DNA of 64,000 nt from Pseudomonas chlororaphis subsp. aurantiaca (lineage in GTDB: Bacteria > Pseudomonadota > Gammaproteobacteria > Pseudomonadales > Pseudomonadaceae). The notes beneath the pieces are model-generated. The model saw only the letters and a list, made by a program, of their open reading frames with translations. It did no database searches and was not told the origin of the DNA. The stretch is from NCBI RefSeq assembly GCF_013466605.1, contig NZ_CP059162.1, forward strand, positions 6,014,001 through 6,078,000, written 5' to 3'. A program made the translations under genes and the position numbers. This document shows, piece by piece, positions 51,399-61,433 of the stretch (the first letter of the stretch is position 1; every line of letters begins with the position of its first letter).

Positions 51399-51689
51399 AA
51401 AGCCCCAGCGTGGCCTGTCCGGTGGTGTCAGGAAGCCCCCCATTTCCCTTTGAGTAGACGTAAAACCGGCATGACCTGTTATTGGTTTGGATCCACTCTA
51501 GCATAGCCGTTGATGGCCAATGAAGACCATGAAAATTTTAGTTTAAAGGCTCTAGAACGGGCATTTCAGCGCCATCCATTGATCTAGAGCTGTTGCTTCG
51601 GTCAAGTTGCCGGCAAGGCGGAAAAACCGGCCCCGGCCAACACGCGAGGAGCCGTGCAAAAAAGACGTTTGGTGGTAAGCTCGCGCACC

Positions 51690-52487
51690 ATGAATATCTA
51701 CAGCTCTCGCCCCGTTGTCCTCTGTCTCTCCGGCCACGACCCCAGTGGCGGCGCCGGCCTGCAGGCAGATATCGAAGCCCTGCTCGCCCAGGGCTGCCAT
51801 GCGGCTCCCGCTGTGACCGCGCTGACCGTGCAGGATACGGTCAACGTCAGCGACTTCCGCGTGCTGGATCGCGAGTGGGTGCTGGCCCAGGCCAACGCCG
51901 TGCTCAACGACTCCACGGTCGCCGCGGTCAAACTGGGCATGCTCGGTTCGCTGGAAATGGTCGACACCGTGGTCGAGCTGTTGCAGGCACACCCGCATCT
52001 GCCGATGGTCTGCGACCCGGTACTGCGCGCTGGCGGCGGTGGACGCCTGGGCAAGGACGAGGTCGGCTACGCCATGCGTGAACGCCTGCTGCCACTGGCG
52101 ACCATCGCCACCCCGAATCTTCCGGAAGCACGGATCCTCGCCGAGTTGCCCGAAGGCAGCGCAGACCAGTGCGCGGAAAAGCTCCTGCCGTTCGTCAAGC
52201 ACCTGCTGATCACCGGCGGTCATGGCGACGAGCATGAAGTGCATAATCGCCTGTACAGCCGCGATGGCAGTCGTCACACCTACACCTGCCAGCGGCTGCC
52301 GGGCAGCTATCACGGTTCCGGTTGCACCCTGGCCAGCGCCCTGGCCGGACGCCTGGCCCAGGGCGAAAACCTGGCCAGCGCCGTGAAGTCGGCCCTCGAT
52401 TACACCTGGCGCACCCTGCGCGACGCCGAGCAACTGGGCCAAGGCCAGTTCGTACCGCGCCGCCTGCCGCTGGACTTCTGCTCGTAA
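51690..52487 (+). CDS. thiD: Hydroxymethylpyrimidine/phosphomethylpyrimidine kinase
   Basis: 265 residues. It phosphorylates HMP and HMP-P in thiamine synthesis. [20 protein letters not shown] (substrate loop), [19 protein letters not shown], and [12 protein letters not shown] (anion hole and catalytic region) are the ThiD signatures. ATG 51690 begins [15 protein letters not shown]; the frame is open to 51654. First gene of thiD-thiE-hemL, with 17 bp to thiE. Confidence 0.94.
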   Translation: MNIYSSRPVVLCLSGHDPSGGAGLQADIEALLAQGCHAAPAVTALTVQDTVNVSDFRVLDREWVLAQANAVLNDSTVAAVKLGMLGSLEMVDTVVELLQAHPHLPMVCDPVLRAGGGGRLGKDEVGYAMRERLLPLATIATPNLPEARILAELPEGSADQCAEKLLPFVKHLLITGGHGDEHEVHNRLYSRDGSRHTYTCQRLPGSYHGSGCTLASALAGRLAQGENLASAVKSALDYTWRTLRDAEQLGQGQFVPRRLPLDFCS

Positions 52488-52504
52488 GCCATGAGGCCCG
52501 CTCG

Positions 52505-53122
52505 ATGAAACTACGTGGTCTGTATGCCATTACCGACAGCCAACTGTTGGCCGGCAAATTCCTGCAGTACGTGGAGGCGGCGCTCGACGGTGGCGTGACC
52601 CTCCTGCAATACCGCGACAAGAGCAGCGACGAGGCCCGCCGCCTGCGCGAAGCCGAAGCCCTGCACAGCCTGTGCGAGCGCTACAAGACCCAACTGATCA
52701 TCAATGACGATGCCGAACTGGCTGCGCGCATCGGCGTCGGCGTGCACCTGGGCCAGACCGACGGCCCGCTGACCCCGGCCCGCGCCCTGCTCGGTCGACA
52801 GGCGATCATCGGCTCGACCTGTCATGCCCAACTGGAACTGGCCGAGCAAGCCGCCAAAGAAGGCGCCAGCTATGTCGCCTTCGGTCGCTTCTTCAATTCC
52901 AACACCAAGCCCGGCGCACCGGCGGCCAACCTGGAACTGCTGGACCAGGCCCGCACCCGGTTGCACCTGCCGATCTGCGCGATCGGCGGCGTCACCCTGG
53001 AAAATGCCGCGCCGCTGGTCGCCCATGGCGTCGACCTGCTGGCCGTGGTCCATGGCCTGTTCGGCGCCGACAGCGCCCAGGAAGTAACCCGCCGAGCCCG
53101 CGCCTTCAACGCCCTCTTCTAA
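52505..53122 (+). CDS. thiE: Thiamine phosphate synthase
   Basis: 205 residues. TIM-barrel enzyme joining HMP-PP and thiazole phosphate. [42 protein letters not shown] (active site loop), GSTCHAQ and [14 protein letters not shown] are all present. Middle gene of the thiD-thiE-hemL unit, 24 bp before hemL. Confidence 0.95.
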   Translation: MKLRGLYAITDSQLLAGKFLQYVEAALDGGVTLLQYRDKSSDEARRLREAEALHSLCERYKTQLIINDDAELAARIGVGVHLGQTDGPLTPARALLGRQAIIGSTCHAQLELAEQAAKEGASYVAFGRFFNSNTKPGAPAANLELLDQARTRLHLPICAIGGVTLENAAPLVAHGVDLLAVVHGLFGADSAQEVTRRARAFNALF

Positions 53123-53146
53123 CCGCTGATTTCCGAGAGCCCGATC

Positions 53147-54430
53147 ATGTCTCGTTCCGAAACCCTGTTTGCCAATGCCCAGAAACACATCCCCGGTGGC
53201 GTGAACTCGCCCGTGCGCGCATTCAAGAGCGTGGGTGGCACGCCGCTGTTCTTCAAACACGCCGAGGGCGCCTACGTCACCGACGAAGACGACAAGCGTT
53301 ATGTGGACTATGTCGGCTCCTGGGGGCCGATGATCCTCGGCCACAGCCATCCGGACGTGCTGAACGCGGTGCGCAAACAGCTGGAACACGGTCTGTCCTA
53401 TGGCGCCCCGACCGCCATGGAAACCGAAATGGCCGACCTGGTCTGCTCCATCGTGCCGTCGATGGAAATGGTGCGCATGGTCAGCTCCGGCACCGAAGCG
53501 ACCATGAGTGCGATCCGCCTGGCCCGTGGCTTCACCGGCCGCGACAGCATCATCAAGTTCGAAGGCTGCTACCACGGCCACTCCGACAGCCTGCTGGTCA
53601 AGGCCGGCTCCGGCGCGCTGACCCAGGGCGTGCCTAGCTCGGCCGGCGTACCGGCGGCCTTCGCCAAACACACCCTGACCTTGCCGTTCAACGACATCGA
53701 CGCAGTCGAGAAGATGCTCGCCGAAGTCGGCCAGGAAGTGGCCTGCATCATCGTCGAGCCAGTGGCCGGCAACATGAACTGCGTGCCACCGGCCCCGGGC
53801 TTCCTCGAAGGCCTGCGCAACCTGTGCGACAAGCACGGCGTGGTGTTGATCTTCGACGAAGTGATGACCGGTTTCCGTGTCGCCCTCGGCGGCGCCCAGG
53901 CGCACTACGGGGTGACGCCGGACCTGTCCACCTTCGGCAAGATCATCGGCGGCGGCATGCCAGTGGGCTGCTTCGGCGGCAAACGCCAGATCATGGAACA
54001 CATCGCGCCGCTAGGCCCGGTCTACCAGGCCGGCACCCTGTCGGGCAATCCGCTGGCCATGGCCGCCGGCCTGACCACCCTGCGCCTGATCAGCCGCCCA
54101 GGCTTCCATGCCGAACTGAGCGACTACACCAGCCGCCTGCTCGACGGCCTGCAGCAACGCGCTGACGCCGCCGGCATTCCGTTCGTGACCACCCAGGCGG
54201 GCGGCATGTTCGGCCTGTACTTCAGCGGCGCCGACGACATCGTCACCTTCGACGACGTGATGGCCAGCGATGCCAACCTGTTCAAACGCTTCTTCCACCT
54301 GATGCTCGAAGGCGGTGTCTACCTGGCCCCGAGTGCCTTCGAAGCCGGCTTCACCTCGATCGCCCACGGCGACGCCGAGCTGAAACTGACCCTGGACGCG
54401 GCCGAACGCGCTTTCGCCGCCCTGAAGTAA
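53147..54430 (+). CDS. hemL: Glutamate-1-semialdehyde 2,1-aminomutase
   Basis: 427 residues, standard length. This PLP enzyme converts glutamate-1-semialdehyde to 5-aminolevulinate for tetrapyrroles. [20 protein letters not shown] at the start, [10 protein letters not shown], the PLP lysine Lys265 in [13 protein letters not shown], and the MFGLYFSG segment are family signatures. Last gene of the thiD-thiE-hemL unit, followed by a terminator. Confidence 0.97.
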   Translation: MSRSETLFANAQKHIPGGVNSPVRAFKSVGGTPLFFKHAEGAYVTDEDDKRYVDYVGSWGPMILGHSHPDVLNAVRKQLEHGLSYGAPTAMETEMADLVCSIVPSMEMVRMVSSGTEATMSAIRLARGFTGRDSIIKFEGCYHGHSDSLLVKAGSGALTQGVPSSAGVPAAFAKHTLTLPFNDIDAVEKMLAEVGQEVACIIVEPVAGNMNCVPPAPGFLEGLRNLCDKHGVVLIFDEVMTGFRVALGGAQAHYGVTPDLSTFGKIIGGGMPVGCFGGKRQIMEHIAPLGPVYQAGTLSGNPLAMAAGLTTLRLISRPGFHAELSDYTSRLLDGLQQRADAAGIPFVTTQAGGMFGLYFSGADDIVTFDDVMASDANLFKRFFHLMLEGGVYLAPSAFEAGFTSIAHGDAELKLTLDAAERAFAALK

Positions 54431-54441
54431 CCTTCCCTGCC

Positions 54442-54474
54442 AAACCGGCGCCACACTTGCTGGCGCCGGTTTTA
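54442..54474 (+). terminator. Rho-independent terminator of thiD-thiE-hemL
   Basis: AAACCGGCGCC (54442-54452), 9-base loop, GGCGCCGGTTT (54462-54472) and further T. It starts 11 bp after the hemL stop. Confidence 0.9.
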
Positions 54475-54645
54475 CGCTGCATTCGCGCCCCAACTCCCGA
54501 AACAGCCCCGAAAGCGGCGGATATCGCGCCCGCGCAGCAGAAAAACGAGTAAAGACTTTGTAAGGTTGGCCCTGCTTATTTCATAATGCGCGCTTATTGG
54601 ATCCCTCGATGGGTCCGCGCGCCCTTCAGAGGTAAGTCGATTCCC

Positions 54646-55200
54646 ATGAACCGCACCGGCCGCGCCCTTGCACTGGGCTGCCTGTTGCTCCTTCAGCCCC
54701 TGCTCGCGCACGCACAAGCAGGCGGCAACTCGTTGTTGATCCCAGCGATGGGTCGCTGCACCCTCAATACTCAGTCACAAGATCTGTCCGAGGCCCTGGC
54801 GGTCTGCCAGAAGGCGGCTGACGAAGGGGATGCGCAAGCGCAATACGAGTTGGGCGAGTTCTACTACGAAGGTAAAAATACCCCGCGCGATCTCAATCAG
54901 GCCCTGAGCTACTTTGAAAAGGCCTCGCTGCAAGGCCACGCCCAGGCGCAATTCAAGCTCGGCACCATGTTCTTCCGCGGCGAAGGCGTACCGGCCAACA
55001 ACGTCCAGGCTTATATCGTGCTGAAGATGGCGGCGGTCAACGGCGCCGAAGAGGCACTGGACACGGCCGACGAAGTGGCCGAGCACATGCAGCGCGATGA
55101 GCTGGAAGTCGCCACCCAGGTGCTGGGGCAGATTTTCCGCAAATACCTGATGGAGTTGCAGAGCGCCGACGGGCGTTCGCCCTTCTCACCCCTGCCTTGA
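54646..55200 (+). CDS. Exported Sel1-repeat (TPR-like) protein
   Basis: 184 residues. Signal peptide MNRTGRALALGCLLLLQPLL with cleavage near AHAQA, followed by two Sel1-type repeats (EGDAQAQYELGEFYYEGKNTP and QGHAQAQFKLGTMFFRGEGVP) and a helical tail. Sel1 repeats mediate protein contacts. ATG 54646 has AGAGG further upstream. Located in the hemL-miaB interval as in other Pseudomonas; molecular partner unknown. Confidence 0.85.
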   Translation: MNRTGRALALGCLLLLQPLLAHAQAGGNSLLIPAMGRCTLNTQSQDLSEALAVCQKAADEGDAQAQYELGEFYYEGKNTPRDLNQALSYFEKASLQGHAQAQFKLGTMFFRGEGVPANNVQAYIVLKMAAVNGAEEALDTADEVAEHMQRDELEVATQVLGQIFRKYLMELQSADGRSPFSPLP

Positions 55201-55204
55201 TGAC

Positions 55205-55228
55205 ATCGCGAGCAAGCTTGCTCGCGAT
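55205..55228. repeat. Perfect 24-bp palindrome
   Basis: ATCGCGAGCAAG followed directly by CTTGCTCGCGAT, 4 bp after the Sel1 gene stop and before the convergent DUF1820 gene. It is a REP-class core and may act as a terminator hairpin. Confidence 0.75.
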
Positions 55229-55247
55229 AGCACACTCGATACAGCCC

Positions 55248-55574
55248 TTACTTCTCAGGCATCGGCATCGGAAACGGCATGACGTTGCTCACGCCACGCG
55301 CCTCGCTGATCTTCGGCGTGCCCAGGCGCTCGACCTCGTCGATGCGCACGATCGAATGCATCGGCACAAAGCTGCGCACCACGCCTTCGAACTGGGCCTT
55401 GAGCTTCTCTTCGCTCGGATCGACGACCACTTGCGTGCGCTCGCCAAAGACGAACTCTTCCACCTCCAGGAAACCCCACAGATCACTTTGATAGATCTGC
55501 TTGGCGTACATTTCGAACACCTGTCCCTGGTTGAGGAAAATCACCTTGTAGATTGGAGCTTCACGTTTGGTCAT
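55248..55574 (-). CDS. DUF1820 family protein
   Basis: 108 residues starting MTKREAPIYKVIFLNQGQVFEMYAKQIYQSDLWGFLEVEEFVFGE, the conserved DUF1820 core; the tail is Pro/Met-rich (MPFPMPMPEK). ATG 55574 is preferred to 55592 because family members start there. Convergent with the Sel1 gene and divergent from miaB. No function is known for the family. Confidence 0.87.
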   Translation of the reverse strand: MTKREAPIYKVIFLNQGQVFEMYAKQIYQSDLWGFLEVEEFVFGERTQVVVDPSEEKLKAQFEGVVRSFVPMHSIVRIDEVERLGTPKISEARGVSNVMPFPMPMPEK

Positions 55575-55708
55575 GGTGGGCGGGTAACACATCGGGGATA
55601 TAAAAGAGGGCGCGAACTATAGCATAGCCACCGGACGCACAGCGGTAGGAACCTAAGGCCATGTTCCCTATAATGCGCGGTTCTTTGAATCACGTGATGA
55701 CCCCTTCC

Positions 55709-57037
55709 ATGGCCAAGAAGCTTTACATAGAAACCCACGGTTGCCAGATGAACGAGTACGACAGCTCGCGCATGGTCGATCTGCTGGGTGAACACCAGGC
55801 CCTGGAAGTCACCGCCCGCGCCGAAGACGCGGACGTCATCCTGCTCAATACCTGCTCGATCCGCGAACGGGCCCAGGACCGGGTGTATTCCCAACTGGGT
55901 CGCTGGCGCGAGCTGAAGCTGGCCAACCCGGAAATGGTCATCGCCGTCGGCGGTTGCGTGGCCAGCCAGGAAGGCGCGGCGATCCGTGACCGGGCACCGT
56001 ACGTCGACGTGGTCTTCGGCCCGCAGACCCTGCACCGCTTGCCGGAAATGATCGATGCCGCCCGCAGCAGCAAGCTGCCGCAGGTCGACGTCTCGTTCCC
56101 GGAAATCGAAAAATTCGACCACCTGCCAGAACCGCGCATCGACGGTCCTAGTGCCTATGTCTCGGTGATGGAAGGCTGCAGCAAGTACTGCACCTTCTGC
56201 GTGGTGCCCTACACCCGTGGCGAGGAAGTCAGCCGGCCGTTCGACGACGTGATCTCCGAAATCATCCACCTGGCGGAAAACGGCGTGCGCGAAGTCACCC
56301 TTCTGGGGCAGAACGTCAACGGCTACCGCGGCCAGACCCACGACGGCCGCCTGGCCGACCTTGCCGAACTGATCCGCGTGGTCGCGGCGGTCGATGGCAT
56401 CGAGCGCATCCGCTACACCACCTCCCATCCGCTGGAGTTCTCCGACAGCCTGATCCAGGCCCACGCCGAGGTTCCGGAGCTGGTGAAACACCTGCATTTG
56501 CCAGTGCAATCAGGTTCCGACCGGATCCTGGCGGCCATGAAGCGCAACCATACGGCGCTGGAATACAAGTCCAAGCTGCGCAAACTGCGCGCCGCCGTGC
56601 CAGGCATCTGCATCAGCTCGGACTTCATCGTCGGTTTCCCCGGCGAGACCGAAAAGGACTTCGAACAGACCATGAAGCTGATCGAAGACGTCGGCTTCGA
56701 CTTCTCCTACTCGTTCGTCTACAGCCAGCGCCCAGGCACCCCGGCGGCCGATCTGGCGGACGACACCCCGGAAGAGTTGAAAAAGGAACGCCTGAACGTG
56801 CTGCAACATCGGCTGAATCAGCAAGGATTCGAAATCAGCCGACAGATGGTCGGCTCGATCCAGCGCATCCTGGTCACCGATTACTCGAAGAAAGACCCGG
56901 GCGAACTGCAGGGGCGGACCGAGAACAACCGCATCGTCAACTTCCGCTGCGACAACCCAACCCTGATCGGCCAGTTTGCCGACGTGCATATCGACTCGGC
57001 CCAGCCTCACTCGCTGCGCGGATCGCTGCTGCAATAA
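55709..57037 (+). CDS. miaB: tRNA-2-methylthio-N6-dimethylallyladenosine synthase MiaB
   Basis: 442 residues. The UPF0004 domain ([38 protein letters not shown]) binds the auxiliary 4Fe-4S cluster, the radical-SAM motif CSKYCTFC lies near residue 155, and a C-terminal TRAM domain follows ([20 protein letters not shown]). It adds the methylthio group to i6A37 of tRNAs. ATG 55709 is chosen from the conserved start [12 protein letters not shown]; two upstream ATGs are in frame. First of the miaB-phoH-ybeY-corC-lnt run, with 176 bp to phoH. Confidence 0.95.
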   Translation: MAKKLYIETHGCQMNEYDSSRMVDLLGEHQALEVTARAEDADVILLNTCSIRERAQDRVYSQLGRWRELKLANPEMVIAVGGCVASQEGAAIRDRAPYVDVVFGPQTLHRLPEMIDAARSSKLPQVDVSFPEIEKFDHLPEPRIDGPSAYVSVMEGCSKYCTFCVVPYTRGEEVSRPFDDVISEIIHLAENGVREVTLLGQNVNGYRGQTHDGRLADLAELIRVVAAVDGIERIRYTTSHPLEFSDSLIQAHAEVPELVKHLHLPVQSGSDRILAAMKRNHTALEYKSKLRKLRAAVPGICISSDFIVGFPGETEKDFEQTMKLIEDVGFDFSYSFVYSQRPGTPAADLADDTPEELKKERLNVLQHRLNQQGFEISRQMVGSIQRILVTDYSKKDPGELQGRTENNRIVNFRCDNPTLIGQFADVHIDSAQPHSLRGSLLQ

Positions 57038-57213
57038 CCTCCTGCCGATGCTGGCTGACCAGCGGTAGTGGCCTCGGGCACGCCACCGCCGGGAAGCCGG
57101 CCCCAAGGAAAATGTGGCGAAAGACATTGCTCGTATAAGAGCTTTCGCACCCAGGCCTCTGGCGTTATCCTTGATTTCATCCTTTATTGCCGTTGGGCGG
57201 CTAAAAAACGACC

Positions 57214-58233
57214 TTGAACGCACCCATAGAACCACATCGCTTTATCCTCGAGCCCTTTGAGGCTCGCCGCTTCGCCAATCTGTGCGGGCAGTTCGACGAG
57301 CATTTGCGCTTGATCGAACAGCGCCTGACCATCGAGATCCGCAACCGCGGCAATCAGTTCGAGCTGATCGGCGAACCCAAGCACACCACCTCCGCGGAAA
57401 ACCTCCTGCGCCGCCTGTACCGGGAAACCAAGGGTACCGAGCTGTCGCCGGACATGGTGCACCTGTTCCTCCAGGAATCCGCCGTCGAAGAACTGGACAA
57501 TCACCCTGTCGCCGAAGCGGCCGTGGCCCTGCGCACCAAAAAAGGCATGATTCGCCCACGCGGCGTGAATCAGCAGCGCTACGTCAAGGAAATCCTCGGC
57601 AACGACATCAACTTCGGCATCGGCCCGGCCGGTACCGGCAAGACCTACCTGGCCGTGGCCTGTGCGGTAGACGCACTGGAGCGCGAGCAGGTACGGCGCA
57701 TCCTGCTGGTACGCCCGGCGGTCGAGGCCGGCGAGAAGCTCGGCTTCCTGCCCGGCGACCTGGCCCAGAAGATCGACCCGTACCTGCGCCCGTTGTATGA
57801 CGCCCTGTATGAAATGCTCGGCTTCGAACATGTCGCCAAGCTGATCGAGCGCCAGGTCATCGAGATTGCGCCGCTGGCGTATATGCGCGGCCGTACGCTG
57901 AACAACAGCTTCATCATCCTCGACGAAAGCCAGAACACCACCGTCGAGCAAATGAAAATGTTCCTGACCCGGATCGGCTTCGGCTCCACCGCCGTGATCA
58001 CGGGCGACATCACCCAGGTCGACCTGCCCAAGGGCACCAAGTCCGGCCTGGCCCATGTGATCAACGTCCTCAAGGATGTGCCGGGCATCAGCTTTACCCA
58101 CTTCATGCCCAAGGACGTGGTGCGCCATCCGCTGGTGCAGCGCATCGTCGAAGCCTACGAGCGCTTCGAGCAGCGCGTGGCCGACGAGTCCGCCCAGCCC
58201 ACCGCGGAAAAGGGCAATCGCCACGATGCTTGA
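57214..58233 (+). CDS. ybeZ: PhoH family P-loop NTPase (YbeZ)
   Basis: 339 residues. A KH-like N-terminal part is followed by the PhoH ATPase: Walker [12 protein letters not shown] at about residues 137-147, [16 protein letters not shown], Walker [12 protein letters not shown]. It works with YbeY in rRNA processing and ribosome quality control. No ATG occurs before residue 80 and the conserved N-terminus starts at a TTG (57214), so a TTG start is assigned. Its stop overlaps the ybeY start by eight bases. Confidence 0.92.
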   Translation: MNAPIEPHRFILEPFEARRFANLCGQFDEHLRLIEQRLTIEIRNRGNQFELIGEPKHTTSAENLLRRLYRETKGTELSPDMVHLFLQESAVEELDNHPVAEAAVALRTKKGMIRPRGVNQQRYVKEILGNDINFGIGPAGTGKTYLAVACAVDALEREQVRRILLVRPAVEAGEKLGFLPGDLAQKIDPYLRPLYDALYEMLGFEHVAKLIERQVIEIAPLAYMRGRTLNNSFIILDESQNTTVEQMKMFLTRIGFGSTAVITGDITQVDLPKGTKSGLAHVINVLKDVPGISFTHFMPKDVVRHPLVQRIVEAYERFEQRVADESAQPTAEKGNRHDA

Positions 58234-58720
58234 GCTTGATCTGCAGCTTGAAAGCCGGGGAACTGCTCCCAGCGAAGCCCTGTTCCGCCAATGGTGTGAG
58301 CTGGCCCTGCGCCAGCGCACCGCCGATTCGGAACTGACCATCCGTCTGGTGGACGAGCCCGAAGGCCACGAACTGAACCGCACCTGGCGGCAGAAGGACT
58401 ATGCCACCAACGTCCTGTCGTTCCCCGCCGATGTGCCGGACGAGCTGCTGGACATTCCATTGCTCGGCGACCTGGTGATCTGCGTCGAAGTGGTCGAGCG
58501 CGAAGCCGCCGAACAAGGCAAGGACCTCCAGGCCCACTGGGCCCATCTGGTGATTCACGGCTGCTTGCATCTATTGGGTTACGACCACATAGATGACGAC
58601 GAAGCCGAAGAAATGGAAGCACTGGAACGAACGTTGCTTGCAGAACTGGGTCATCCCGACCCTTATGCGGACGACGAAACCGAAGAACATCCATCTGTAA
58701 CAACCAAGGATTTAGAGTAA
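58226..58720 (+). CDS. ybeY: Endoribonuclease YbeY
   Basis: 164 residues. The zinc site [11 protein letters not shown] starts at residue 111 and gives the three conserved His. YbeY is a metal-dependent RNase for 16S rRNA 3'-end maturation and 70S quality control. The C-terminus is extended by about 15 acidic residues ([16 protein letters not shown]). Start overlaps phoH; the corC gene follows after 5 bp. Confidence 0.95.
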   Translation: MLELDLQLESRGTAPSEALFRQWCELALRQRTADSELTIRLVDEPEGHELNRTWRQKDYATNVLSFPADVPDELLDIPLLGDLVICVEVVEREAAEQGKDLQAHWAHLVIHGCLHLLGYDHIDDDEAEEMEALERTLLAELGHPDPYADDETEEHPSVTTKDLE

Positions 58721-58725
58721 TCGCT

Positions 58726-59565
58726 ATGAGCGAAGACCGATCGAGCAGCGGGCAAAAGTCGTGGCTGGGAAAACTGACCCAGGCTTTTGCCCATGAGCCG
58801 AAAAACCGCCAGGAGCTGCTGGAGCTGCTGCGCGAAGCCCATCAGAACAAGTTGCTGGACAGCGAAGCGCTGGCCATCGTCGAAGGCGCCATCCAGGTCG
58901 CTGACCTGCAGGTACGGGACATCATGGTTCCGCGCTCGCAGATGATCAGCATCAAGGCGACCCAGACTCCCCGCGAATTCCTGCCGTCCGTCCTCGATTC
59001 CGCGCACTCGCGGTATCCGGTGATCGGCGAAAGCCATGACGACGTCATGGGCGTTCTGCTGGCCAAGGACCTGCTGCCGCTGATCCTCAGGGAGAACGGC
59101 GACAGCTTCAACATCAAGGATCTGCTGCGTCCAGCGACCTTCGTGCCCGAGTCCAAGCGCCTGAACGTGCTGCTGCGCGAGTTCCGCGCCAACCACAACC
59201 ACATGGCCATCGTCATCGACGAATACGGCGGTGTGGCGGGGCTGGTGACCATCGAGGACGTGCTGGAACAGATCGTCGGCGACATCGAAGACGAGCACGA
59301 CGTCGAGGAAGACAGCTACATCAAGCCGCTGCCGAGCGGCGATTTCCTGATCAAGGCGCTGACGCCGATCGAGAATTTCAACGAGTTCTTCGACAGCGAG
59401 TTCTCCGACGACGAGTTCGACACCGTCGGCGGCCTGGTGATGAGCGCGTTCGGGCACCTGCCTAAACGCAACGAAATCACCGAAATCGGTGCCTATCGCT
59501 TCCGTATCCTGAATGCCGACAGCCGTCGGATTCATCTGCTGCGACTAACACCTATCCCCCGCTAA
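58726..59565 (+). CDS. corC: CorC/HlyC family transporter-associated protein (YbeX)
   Basis: 279 residues with no membrane segment. Two CBS domains (about 65-190: VRDIMVPRSQMISI... AIVIDEYGGVAGLVTIEDVLEQIVGDIEDE) and a C-terminal CorC_HlyC domain (TVGGLVMSAFGHLP) are clear. Members are linked to Mg2+/Co2+ homeostasis and ribosome maturation with YbeZ and YbeY. ATG 58726 is 5 bp after ybeY. A nested inverted-repeat element of 264 bp starts 6 bp after the stop. Confidence 0.93.
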   Translation: MSEDRSSSGQKSWLGKLTQAFAHEPKNRQELLELLREAHQNKLLDSEALAIVEGAIQVADLQVRDIMVPRSQMISIKATQTPREFLPSVLDSAHSRYPVIGESHDDVMGVLLAKDLLPLILRENGDSFNIKDLLRPATFVPESKRLNVLLREFRANHNHMAIVIDEYGGVAGLVTIEDVLEQIVGDIEDEHDVEEDSYIKPLPSGDFLIKALTPIENFNEFFDSEFSDDEFDTVGGLVMSAFGHLPKRNEITEIGAYRFRILNADSRRIHLLRLTPIPR

Positions 59566-59571
59566 GGAAAA

Positions 59572-59835
59572 GGCGTGTCATCTGCTCTTTCCTGCGTCGC
59601 GTTGTCGCCTGAAAGCTGGCCTGGCAAGGCGCAGTCCGCAGGAAATGGCATTGCCTTTCCAAAGACTGCAACACAGCATGGCCAGCTTTCAGGCACAACC
59701 CGAAAGGCCGGGCCTGCTGTTGCGCAGGGCTGCGTTACTCGTCGTTCATTTGAAAAAACCAAACCACACTCCTCGCGCCTTGCCCTGCGCAACAGCAGGC
59801 TCCGGCGCGACACAGGAAAGAGCAGATGACACGCC
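59572..59835. repeat. 264-bp nested inverted-repeat element spanning the lnt start
   Basis: Outer arms 59572-59601 and 59806-59835 pair at 29 of 30 positions (first 23 perfect). Inside lie two further hairpins: A with 15-base perfect arms at 59607-59621 and 59680-59694, and B with 19-base perfect arms at 59712-59730 and 59782-59800. Together they make a cross-shaped fold with no coding frame of note. The right outer arm contains AGGA (59814-59817) and the lnt ATG (59826), and the left arm starts 6 bp after corC. No transposase and no clear target duplication was seen. Confidence 0.92.
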
Positions 59836-61361
59836 TCTTGCTGCGCTTAACCCGCCCCGGCTGGCCCGGTAACCTGCTGGCCATGGCGGCTGGCGCAATC
59901 ACCACCCTGGCCCTGGCGCCGTATGACATCTGGCCGCTGGCACTGCTGGCGGTCGGCTTCTTTTATGCCAGCCTGCGCGAACTGAGCCCGCGTCAGGCGC
60001 TGTGGCGCGGCTGGTGTTTCGGCTTCGGTCTGTTTGCCGCCGGCACCAGCTGGATCTACGTCAGCATCCATACCTACGGTGGCGCCTCGGTACTGCTGGC
60101 CAGTTTGCTGATGCTGGCCTTCATTGCCGCCATCGCCTTCTTTTTCGCCCTGCCGGCCTGGCTCTGGGCGCGCTGGCTGCGTCGCAATGAGGCGCCCCTC
60201 GCCGACGCCCTGGCCTTCGCCGCCCTTTGGGTGGGCCAGGAAGCCTTCCGCGGCTGGTTCCTGACAGGTTTCCCCTGGCTCTACTCCGGCTACAGCCAGC
60301 TCGACGGCCCTCTGGCCGGCCTGGCCCCGCTGGGTGGCATGTGGCTGATCTCCTTTACCCTGGCGCTGACCGCCGCCCTGCTCTACAACCTGCCGGGCCT
60401 GATCCGTGCCGGGCGCAAGGGGTTTATCGCCGCCGGCCTGGTGCTGCTGGTCGCCCCCTGGGTGATCGGCATCGCGCTCAAGGGACACGCCTGGACCAGC
60501 CCGTCGGGCGAGCCGCTGACCGTGGCGGCGATCCAGGGCAATATCGAACAGAGCCTGAAGTGGGACCCTGCACAACTCAACTCCCAGCTGGCGCTGTACC
60601 GCGACATGAGCTTCGGCTCCAAGCGCGTGGATCTGCTGGTGTGGCCGGAAACCGCGGTGCCGGTGCTCAAGGAGTCGGCCGAAGGTTATCTGAGCATGAT
60701 GGGCAACTTCGCCGCCGACCGGCATTCGGCACTGATTACCGGCGTACCGATCCGCCAGGAAGTGCACCATCAGAAACGCTACTTCAACGGCATTACCGTG
60801 GTCGGCGAAGGCGATGGCGAATACCTCAAGCAGAAGCTCGTGCCATTCGGTGAATACGTGCCCTTGCAAGACCTGTTGCGCGGTTTGATCGCGTTCTTCG
60901 ACCTGCCCATGTCGGACTTCGCCCGCGGCCCCGCCGACCAGCCTTTGCTGCAAGCCAAGGGCTACCAGATCGCGCCGTTCATCTGCTATGAGGTGGTGTA
61001 TCCGGAATTCGCCGCCAGCCTGTCAGCCCGCAGCGATCTGCTGCTGACCATCAGCAACGACACCTGGTTCGGCACTTCGATCGGCCCGCTGCAACACTTG
61101 CAGATGGCCCAGATGCGCGCCCTGGAAGCCGGCCGCTGGATGATCCGCGCCACCAACAACGGCGTGACCGGCCTGATCGATCCGTTCGGCAAGATCACCG
61201 TGCAGATTCCACAGTTCGAACGCGGAATTCTTTATGGCGAGGTGGTGCCGATGCACAACCTGACGCCTTATCTGCAGTGGCGCTCCTGGCCACTGATCAT
61301 TGTGAGTGTCCTGCTGTTCGGCTGGGCCCTGCTGGCCAGCCGGATCGCCAAGATCGTCTGA
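59826..61361 (+). CDS. lnt: Apolipoprotein N-acyltransferase
   Basis: 511 residues. Several N-terminal membrane segments are followed by a periplasmic nitrilase-like domain with the catalytic triad Glu275 (WPETAVP), Lys337 (KLVPFGEYVP) and Cys387 (FICYEVVYPE), and a final C-terminal membrane segment. It adds the third acyl chain to lipoproteins in the inner membrane. Ribosome-binding AGGA and ATG lie in the right arm of a long inverted repeat, and the first 3 codons are part of it, so translation might be affected by RNA folding. Usual operon partner of corC. Confidence 0.94.
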   Translation: MTRLLLRLTRPGWPGNLLAMAAGAITTLALAPYDIWPLALLAVGFFYASLRELSPRQALWRGWCFGFGLFAAGTSWIYVSIHTYGGASVLLASLLMLAFIAAIAFFFALPAWLWARWLRRNEAPLADALAFAALWVGQEAFRGWFLTGFPWLYSGYSQLDGPLAGLAPLGGMWLISFTLALTAALLYNLPGLIRAGRKGFIAAGLVLLVAPWVIGIALKGHAWTSPSGEPLTVAAIQGNIEQSLKWDPAQLNSQLALYRDMSFGSKRVDLLVWPETAVPVLKESAEGYLSMMGNFAADRHSALITGVPIRQEVHHQKRYFNGITVVGEGDGEYLKQKLVPFGEYVPLQDLLRGLIAFFDLPMSDFARGPADQPLLQAKGYQIAPFICYEVVYPEFAASLSARSDLLLTISNDTWFGTSIGPLQHLQMAQMRALEAGRWMIRATNNGVTGLIDPFGKITVQIPQFERGILYGEVVPMHNLTPYLQWRSWPLIIVSVLLFGWALLASRIAKIV

Positions 61362-61374
61362 CCTCATCGCGAGC

Positions 61375-61430
61375 CTGCTCGCTCCTGCCGGGGGATTTGC
61401 AATTCCTGCGGGAGCGGCTGGCTCGAGATG
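61375..61430. repeat. REP-like remnant between lnt and ydcF-like gene
   Basis: CGCGAGCCTGCTCGCTCCTG and GCGGGAGCGGCTGGCTCGAG form an imperfect inverted pair with a short middle part. Imperfect compared with the other REP pairs. Confidence 0.4.
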
Positions 61431-61433
61431 AAC

